DNA of 64,000 bases from Orientallactaga sibirica (lineage: Eukaryota; Chordata; Mammalia; Rodentia; Dipodidae): positions 10,684,501 to 10,748,500 of the forward strand of contig JAEOAD010000040.1 in assembly GCA_036365145.1 (NCBI GenBank), read 5' to 3'. The notes below the pieces were generated by a model, which saw nothing but the letters and a program-made list of their open reading frames with translations, did not search any database and was not told the origin of the DNA. Shown here in pieces: positions 57,018 to 64,000 of this stretch (position 1 is its first letter; the number at the start of each line of letters is the position of its first letter). Both the position numbers and the translations under genes were made by a program.

Positions 57018-57165
57018 GAACTGGCTCTGCAGTTAAAAACACTTGTTTGCCAAGGCTGTGGATTTGATTCACTAGTGCCCCATAGAAAGCCAGATGCACA
57101 GTGTGACACATGTATCTGTAACAGCAAGAGAAACTGGTGCACCCATCCATTCATTCTTTCTCACT
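57018..57165 (+). mobile_element. tRNA-derived SINE (B2-like head), strongly diverged
   Basis: 'gaactggctctgcagttaaa', 'gccagatgcacagtgtgaca' and 'ctggtgcacccatccattca'. The tail is lost. Confidence 0.72.
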
Positions 57166-57479
57166 TCAGTAAGTATAAATAAAAACAAAGACATGTGATA
57201 CTCTTTAATTGATATGGGGTTTGTATCTGAATAGGAAATAATCCCGGATATATGAGAGAGCATTAGACATAATCTCGCATATTCTTCTCAAGTGAGCTTT
57301 CCTCCATCTAGGGTCTTCCCTTACAGCAATGAGCTACTCAGATGACTACTCAGAAATGCCATCTGGAATATGCTGAAGCTTATCTCTGAGCAAACCTATC
57401 TTCCAAATATTGGGTAGCTAATTGTAGCTTATTTTGCTTCTCCAGACATCCAGCTTCACTTCTTCATATTAGGCTACAC

Positions 57480-57494
57480 TTTTTTTTCTATTTT

Positions 57495-57539
<45 letters not shown>

Positions 57540-57703
57540 GTATGCCAGGGCCTCAGCCACTGAAATCAAACTCTAGATGCTTGCGTCACCTAGTGGGAAT
57601 GTGTGACCTTGCTCTTGCCTCATATGGGATCTGGAGAATTGAACTTGAGTCCTTAGGCTTCATGGGCAAGTGCCTTAACCACTAAGCCATCTATCTCTCC
57701 AGT
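57480..57703 (-). mobile_element. tRNA-derived SINE (B2-like head)
   Basis: Long (GA)n at 57500-57536, body 'ccactgaaatcaaactctag', a short insertion 'acctagtgggaatgtgtgac' unlike the common type, and head 'cactaagccatctatctctc'. Confidence 0.9.
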
Positions 57704-57740
57704 TACATTCTTATAGCAGTTACCTTCTCATTTCTGGGAA

Positions 57741-57810
57741 ATGAAAGAGAGAGAAAAGTGAGAGAGAGAGAGAGAGAGAGAGGGAGGGAGAGAGAGAGAG
57801 AGAGAAAGAG

Positions 57811-57857
<47 letters not shown>

Positions 57858-57893
57858 AGAAAGAAGGAAGGAAGGAAAGAAAGAAGAAGGAAA
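57741..57893. repeat. (GA)n/(GAAA)n purine tract
   Basis: About 150 bp of purines on the plus strand: GA units, then GAAA, then GAAGGA variants. Purine mirror-like tracts can form triplex DNA. Open frames here are artefacts. Confidence 0.96.
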
Positions 57894-58207
57894 AACAGAG
57901 AAAACCCCACCTGACCTGCTTATGGAAGGAAAGAGTGGATTTGGGTTTCCAGCTTTGAAGGGAAGTTTCCTCATGGCAGAAGCAGGAAGCTGGCTGACAT
58001 CATCACATATCAGCAATGAGGAGTCACAAAGGACGTGCTCTCAAGGCCCAGGGGAGTTGGACTAATAAATTTCAACGTCCATCCTCAGTGGCACACCACC
58101 TCCAGAAGGCTGATATTCCTAAAGGCTCCACCAGCTGAGGATGAAGTCGGAGGCTTAATCACAAACGCATGGGGCTAATTGGGACATTTCACATTCAGAC
58201 CACCACC
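57894..58207 (-). mobile_element. MaLR LTR
   Basis: 'ttcctcatggcagaagcagg', 'tgacatcatcacatatcagc', 'ggcacaccacctccagaagg', 'aggcttaatcacaaacgcat' and 'gggacatttcacattcagac' follow the reverse LTR order. The polyadenylation side runs into the adjoining purine tract. Confidence 0.72.
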
Positions 58208-58677
58208 ACTCTCTGTGCTTTTCTATCACAACCTGAAAGCAGTGGGATGTAGCAACGAAGAAAGTTACTTCACTCGGTTCCGACGTGTAAGAAAAAGTCT
58301 CCATTACCTGTTTGAGAGCTTTGAGACTTCTCTTTACATTTTCTGACTTTACAATTGTTTCATATCCTGTATTTTGATTGGATGTATAATTCTATAAAGT
58401 TATAATTTGAGTTCAAATTATGTTTTAGTCATATAGTTATCAGAAACATGATTAGCAAAACTACATGATTCACCTTACATGCAATTTTGTTTAAATGTAT
58501 TAATACTCATATAATATTAAGTTAAGAACAAATATGGATTAAGTAATGGAGTAGAAACCATCATTCTGAAAAAAAGCTAACTGCACAGTTTTACAATATT
58601 TGTATTCATTAATACAATTTAAAATAGGCTATGCAAGTGTCATTATTTTATACTATCACTAAAGACACATTCAAATT
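58208..58677. other. No recognised feature
   Basis: Unassigned sequence. Confidence 0.5.
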
Positions 58678-58686
58678 CACTTGTCT

Positions 58687-58949
58687 TTTTTTATCTTTTA
58701 AATTTTTTTTAATTTAATTTTATTTATTTATTTGAGAGACTGGTGGAAAGACAGAGAGAGAAAGAAGCAGAGAGGGAGAGAGAGAGAAAATGGGTGCACT
58801 GGGGCCTCCAGCCACTACAAATGAACTCCAGATGCATGCGCCACCTTGTACATCTGGCTTACGTGGGTACTGAGGAATGAGCCTCGAACCAGTGTCCGTC
58901 CTTAGGCTTCACAGGCAAGCGCTTAACCACTAAGCCATCTCTGCAGCTA
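58687..58949 (-). mobile_element. tRNA-derived SINE (B2-like head)
   Basis: Long A/T-rich tail, GA tract, 'tgggtgcactggggcctcca', head 'accactaagccatctctgca'. Exact duplication cacttgtct at 58678-58686 and 58950-58958. Confidence 0.95.
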
Positions 58950-58958
58950 CACTTGTCT

Positions 58959-60689
58959 GTTTTCTAAACATTTCTCTATCACATTATTCCTTGCAATAGA
59001 GTGAGGTCATTGACTTTCTTAGACCACACAGTGTCCTCCTGAGTATTTAGCACGAATGCAGGGGAATTGCTTTCATTATAGATTTTCATGTCAGTATCAA
59101 AATACCTAATTGTCAAATGTATTTAAACTTGTGTATGCCTTAATTCCTTATCCAGGAAATAAATAAGTGCTTTCAATTAATAAACTAATTCAGAATGACT
59201 GTGAGCAGTGCAGAGTGTTAAATTCTATTGCATTCGTTAAATGTTAATCAATTAGTCATTTCAATTGCTGTAGGTCATAAGATTGAAGTGCCCAAAAAAT
59301 TCATTACATAATCTTTTAAAAAGGAAACAAACTACGATTATTTTCTTTTGATAAATTATGTCCCATCTATGGCTAATTTTTACCTTTTCCATTTCATTCT
59401 CACACAAACATCTGTCCGTTCCCCTTGGGCATTTAGGAAATCCCCCCCCCCCCAGTGACATGGATTAAGTATGCTTCTAACTGCTGGCATGAGCTGTATA
59501 CTAAATATTGTACCTATCAAGCTTTTACATGTTTTCATTTTGAAATTTCCATTTAAATGCAAATTCTGCCATTTAAATAGAGTCCTTTTGTTCTTTATTA
59601 CACTATAATTACTATTTCCCATCATCTGAGGACTGCCTGCATGAAAGGCTGTAGGTCACTTTAGTAGCTCTCTAGAAGTGAGGCTGAAATCAGGAAGTCA
59701 TCATTGCAGGCATTTCTGAGTGACACCCATTTGTTAAGGGAGGCTCCAGGGACTGATTCAAACAGTGCCCTAAAACCTGTCCTGTTCTGTGATTTACAAG
59801 AACCAGAACAAACAAACCCTGCGGCCACCATGGCTTCGGGACCACATGAATTAAATAGTTTAGCCAGTATTTGGCACAAATAAATAGCAACTGAAATACT
59901 GTCCTCATTTTCAGAAAGGATGCACAAGCCAAGTGACACAAGTTGATTCCAATGTCAAGGGACATGCCAGGAGCGTAAGTGCACCCTGATACCATCTAGG
60001 CGTATTAACAGAATTGCAATCAGTCATAGGTTAATATGAATGAAAATCATTATAGATAATATTCTCTATAAGGTTATATAACTATCATTGACACAAATAC
60101 AGAAAAGTACAAATGAAGATAGTACAAAGAATATGAAGTCTTGTATTTCCTTAAGGTTTATGCACATACATGAAATGAACACTGGTAATTTTAGTTTATA
60201 AAACTTTAGAGTTATTACAAACGTCATGATATATCATGTTTAATGTTTACTTCTTACCATTAGTAAAACCTTAAAATTATGTAGTTCAGATGGGTATTAT
60301 TTTTGAAGCAGAGAAGTCAAGTAGGAAACTTGGGGAAGGAGGTATGAAAGACTACCAGAAAAAAAAAAATAAAAGTTTTTGTAGACAACTTGCTTATTTC
60401 TAAGTGCTTGTTAAACTTGCTGGACTCTTCTTTTGAGACTATTTTATAGTGGTAAGTATGTGGATGTTTGAATCAGACAAACATGGAATTCAAACAGGAT
60501 TTCAATTGCCAAACGTGTGTCCTTGAACAGATATAATCTCTCTCTGAAATTGGAAACTGAGAAAATACACATGTGTGAGAGAGAGAGAGAGAGGCTGCTT
60601 TAGGGAAAGACATCTTCCTTTTCCTCTTTCATCTTTTTTTCTCCTCTTCTCTTCCTTTTTCTTTCCTCCTTCCCCCCTCTCTCTCATGA
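58959..60689. other. No recognised feature
   Basis: 1.7 kb. A C run lies at 59441-59454. A short purine/pyrimidine patch (GA at 60577-60592, TTCC-rich to 60685) precedes the next B1. Confidence 0.5.
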
Positions 60690-60797
60690 AAGAGTCTCCT
60701 TCAGTCCAAGATGGTCTTGAAGTCCTCATCTTTCTGCTTCCAACTCGCAAAATCCTAAGTGTTGGGATTATAGCTATGCACGACCATGCCCAACTAA
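60690..60797 (-). mobile_element. Old, diverged B1-type SINE
   Basis: 'ccaagatggtcttgaagtcc' and 'aagtgttgggattatagcta' with 'tgcacgaccatgccc' match the reverse of a B1 lacking its tail half. Confidence 0.68.
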
Positions 60798-60983
60798 GAA
60801 ATACCATTGTTTAACATATACACACAGTCATTGTACATCCCAAAGAACTTAGTTCTCAGTTTGCATATAAGAATGCTGCAGAGATTAGAAAAGTCACGAA
60901 TTTATTATTACCCTGGTGGGATAGAGGGGAGCTTGTGCTTCAAAAATATCTCCAGCACCCTAAGGTTGAGCCACCCTACTTTT

Positions 60984-61227
60984 TAAAAAAAATTTCCTGT
61001 TTATTTTTATTTATTTATTTGAGAGCGACAGAGAGAAAGAGGCAGAGAGAGAGAGAAAGAGAAAAAAATGGGTGCACCAGGGCATCCAGCCACTGCAAAC
61101 AAACTCCAGATGCATGCGCCACCTTGTGCATCTGACTTATGTGGGTACTGGGGAACAGAGCCTCAAACCAGGGTCCTTAGGCTTCACAAGCAAGTGCTTA
61201 ACCGCTAAGCCATCTCTCCAGCCCCAG
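60984..61227 (-). mobile_element. tRNA-derived SINE (B2-like head), well preserved
   Basis: Tail 'tttatttttatttatttatt', GA tract, 'gatgcatgcgccaccttgtg', head 'gctaagccatctctccagcc'. Exact 14-bp duplication gccaccctactttt at 60970-60983 and 61228-61241. Confidence 0.97.
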
Positions 61228-61241
61228 GCCACCCTACTTTT

Positions 61242-61827
61242 ATAGCCAGTTTTACAGAACTATGTGCCTAAGGACATGCATGGAACCAAACCGAGGACAA
61301 TAAAGTCATAAAGTGAGGACTGGGCTGTGTGATCTTAGGTAAGTATTTGCTCTGCACAATCACAGGGCAGGCAGAGCCGCAGAGTCATGGTTATCTCTAG
61401 TAGGGATTGACACAATAGCAGACTGTTACAAATCTGCATATGTCTCCTTTTGGTAACTCGCTTATCACTGGAAGATGGAGAAGCAACAGCCTTTTATTGT
61501 CCTTATCTCATAGCATCCAGTGGAGAAGAAAAATGTAAACAGGATCTGAGTCAGGTTTCTAACTTGAAACATGTTCACTTGATTTTCCCATTTTTTTAAA
61601 TCAATTTTTCATCAGGATAATTGAACCAACACTTGACTCATGGTTTAATTGAACCAACAATTGATTCATAGTTTCTTGATGTATACATGTCTCTAGTAAC
61701 ACTGAGATATTTTAGCCTCCTTCATTGTACTATACTTCTGAGGACCTTGAACATTATGCTAGCACTTACATTAGGCATGGCTCAGTTTGATTCCTGACAT
61801 CAACAGTGCCCTTTAAAATATATTAAT
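61242..61827. other. No recognised feature
   Basis: Contains a small direct repeat 'attgaaccaaca' at about 61620 and 61648. Nothing else. Confidence 0.5.
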
Positions 61828-61955
61828 GCTGGGCATGGTGGCACACATCTTTAATCTGAGAAGGTTAAGATAGTAGCATTGCTAAGAGTTTAGGCCAGCC
61901 TGAGTTACACAGTGAATTCCAAATCAGCCTGCCCTTGAGTGACCCCCTGCCTCAA
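61828..61955 (+). mobile_element. B1-type SINE, diverged
   Basis: 'tgctgggcatggtggcacac', then a mutated centre, 'cagcctgagttacacagtga' and 'ttgagtgaccccctgcctc'. Confidence 0.88.
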
Positions 61956-61958
61956 AAA

Positions 61959-62001
<43 letters not shown>

Positions 62002-62004
62002 ATG
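61956..62004. repeat. (AAAT)n microsatellite
   Basis: Expanded tail of the preceding B1, about 12 units. Confidence 0.95.
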
Positions 62005-62184
62005 ACAGAGTAGAAAATTGTTGTTTATTTCTTGTTTGTTTCTTCTCATCTTGACCACTCATGATCTTGGGTGTAAAGTACAGGTAGACCAGGCTTCATT
62101 TTGTAAGTGGAATACACTTATTAGGAATGCAAATATTGGTTGCAAAGCTCTAATTTGATGTTACTTATCCATGATGAACTTTTA

Positions 62185-62503
62185 TTTTATTTTATTTTAT
62201 TTTATTTTATTTTATTTTTTAAATATTTTTAATTATTTTTATTTATTTATTTATTTTTTTTGGAGAGAGAGAGAGAGAAAGAGAGAGAGAGGAAGACAGA
62301 GATGGGCGCACCAGCAGTGTCTCAGCTGCTGAGAACGAAATCCAGATGTGTGCGCCCCCTTGTGGTCAAGTGCGGCATTGCGCCCTTGCGTCACTGCATC
62401 TGGCTAAACGTGGGACCTGGAGATTGGAACCGCTGGAGACTGGAACCAGCGTTCTTAGGCTTAGGAGGCAGGCGCCTTAACCACTAAGCCATCTCTCCAG
62501 CCC
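62185..62503 (-). mobile_element. tRNA-derived SINE, duplicated B-box subfamily
   Basis: The A-rich tail has become (TTTTA)n on the plus strand (62185-62220). The two B-box copies read ggttccagtctcc and ggttccaatctcc on the minus strand. Many CpGs survive ('gatgggcgcaccagcagtgt', 'ttgcgcccttgcgtcactgc' type blocks), so it may be young. Flanks atgatgaactttta (62171-62184) and acgatgaactttta (62504-62517) match at 13 of 14. Confidence 0.95.
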
Positions 62504-62698
62504 ACGATGAACTTTTAAGTAAACATCATGACAAGTTTATTCTGTTAACTATATTCTTTATTCTCAACTAGCATGTGATTTTTTTCCCCATATCCATATT
62601 GAGAGACAAGCTTTCCAAACTATTCTCATTGTTATTATAGTGCTCTTCTTATTCAAACAGCTAATGGTACATTTAGTCTACACTTAAAAATAAAAATC

Positions 62699-62842
62699 CA
62701 GTCAGGCATGGTAGTGCACGCCTTTAATCCCAGCATTTGGGAAGCAGAGGCAGGAGGATTGCTGTCAGTTTGAGACTATTCTGAGACCGCATAGTGAATT
62801 CCAGCTCAGCCTGGACTAGAGTGAGACCATACCTTGAAAAAC

Positions 62843-62845
<3 letters not shown>
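62699..62845 (+). mobile_element. B1-type SINE
   Basis: 'ccagtcaggcatggtagtgc' to 'agaccataccttgaaaaacc'. Full length, moderately diverged. Confidence 0.94.

Positions 62846-62892
<47 letters not shown>
62846..62892. repeat. (AT)n microsatellite
   Basis: About 23 AT units directly following the B1 tail. It explains the Ile-Tyr frames on both strands. Confidence 0.97.
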
Positions 62893-62895
<3 letters not shown>

Positions 62896-64000
62896 TTTAA
62901 AACTGATCTCATATTCAGTATTCTGATTCAATGTACAGTTTTAAAGGTGTCATTTTCAGTGAGTGATTTAAAACTCATAGTTATTAAGTCCAGCTGGCTT
63001 CAATTTTGCTTCCTGAACTGTTCCTTAAATATAATATTGTGGTATATATTCCAAAAGATTTTCACTTCCTACATTAATTTCTAGAAACAAATGCCATGCC
63101 ATAACATGTATTTCTATGCATAAATGGATAAATATTTTAAGTCCTATACTGTGGGTTATCTTCAGTATTATTTATTTTCTAGACAACAATATTTGAGCCC
63201 CATAAATTATTTCAGAATATCAGCAGAACTCAATTGCCTCTGTCCAGATATTAACAATATCAGTAATTGAATCTTTCTTTCTCCGCTTTCAATTCCCGGT
63301 GCTGGCAACATTATGAAAACTCTAAGTTCCTGGCAGTTCACCAGATAATTGCTTAAGTTATTTAAACTTCAAAAACCATAACAACTATATAAAACTCAAA
63401 CATCACCCACCTGTCTTTCAGTCATTCTTCTATTCATATCCTCCCCACCATATCTTGAATCCAGTTCAGGCACTAATGTGAGTGCTGGAGCTAGACGAGC
63501 TTGCTTTGGAATATTCTCTGTCCTCTTGAATTCTGACTTAGAGAGAGCATGTAGAGTTGAGTATGCTGTATATGTATAGTTAATGCTGTCTAATTAAGTA
63601 ATTATATTCCATGACTTACAAGCAGAATAAAATAGAAAACATGGTATGAGAAAGGGAAGAAAAGCATTAGGCATATCCGGGTATCATTCATACAGAGATG
63701 ATTTTTGAGACGACAAATGAATAGTGTGATTGATGTTCTTTTCAAATATTTAAAGGAAAAACTGCCCGTGAGTATTTTTAAAAAACGCAGAAGCAAGACT
63801 TTATGACATACTGTTACATTCAAAGAGCAAAACACGCTGTCTCAGTGGAGAACAGTGGTCAAAGAACTCAGGTTACAATAGAGGTCAGAGAATCTAGGAG
63901 GGTCCTGTCAGGTAGACCTTTGAAATGTAGAGCAAAAGTTTTGAATTTTGGTCTTTGGCTTGGGAAACGTTTTGTATCCCAAAAGGTCACCGTGGAATTG
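62893..64000. other. No recognised feature
   Basis: A+T-rich unassigned sequence to the end of the window. Confidence 0.5.

Noticed and set aside
57720..58016. 98-codon minus frame rich in Ser, Phe and Leu
   Set aside because: It is the translated (GA)n/(GAAA)n tract.
59821..59883. ATG at 59830 in a perfect gccaccATGg context
   Set aside because: The frame closes after 17 codons, and nothing upstream or downstream suggests a transcript.

Overview
This window is nuclear DNA from a rodent, most likely a jerboa-type (dipodoid) species. The evidence is the repeats. There are about eleven 7SL-derived B1-type SINEs, several ending in the 'gagaccctacctcgaaaaacc' type of tail, and about 25 tRNA-derived SINEs whose head reads 'gctggagagatggcttagtgg'. 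There are also many ERVL/MaLR LTRs with 'ctgtaagccaaaataaa' polyadenylation regions. Naming Jaculus or a relative is inference from memory of those SINEs. The DNA is A+T-rich, rich in microsatellites and has no visible CpG island.

No intact protein-coding gene can be supported. Every open frame in the window is short. Most are shadows of microsatellites or transposable elements, so the window is best read as intergenic or intronic sequence. A few unassigned open or exon-like stretches are listed at low confidence. They lie at about 1.5-1.8 kb, 3.86-4.31 kb, 5.9-6.3 kb, 25.17-25.58 kb and 52.34-52.66 kb.

Layout. 0-9 kb is comparatively repeat-poor and holds a 7SL RNA pseudogene (2705-2901) and a long alternating purine-pyrimidine tract (5246-5300). 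9-17.3 kb has SINEs, L1 3' sequence and an antisense L1 ORF2 remnant. 17.5-20.2 kb is a composite MaLR provirus with three LTRs. 21.1-21.7 kb is a pair of SINEs with a duplicated B-box-like element, flanked by one target-site duplication. 25.2-26 kb is an open frame with a possible pogo-like transposase tail, abutted by a class II solo LTR. 33.0-33.7 kb is a G-rich minisatellite. 34.7-35.8 kb is a second MaLR copy. 38.2-38.7 kb is a class I solo LTR and 42.3-43.0 kb a class II solo LTR. 43-64 kb is ordinary SINE/LTR-littered sequence.

The window therefore records retrotransposon history rather than a working gene system. I found no evidence of a new biological system. The best leads are the SINE subfamily with a duplicated B-box-like motif, the triple-LTR MaLR, and the 7SL retropseudogene that lacks a poly(A) tail but has an 11-bp target-site duplication.
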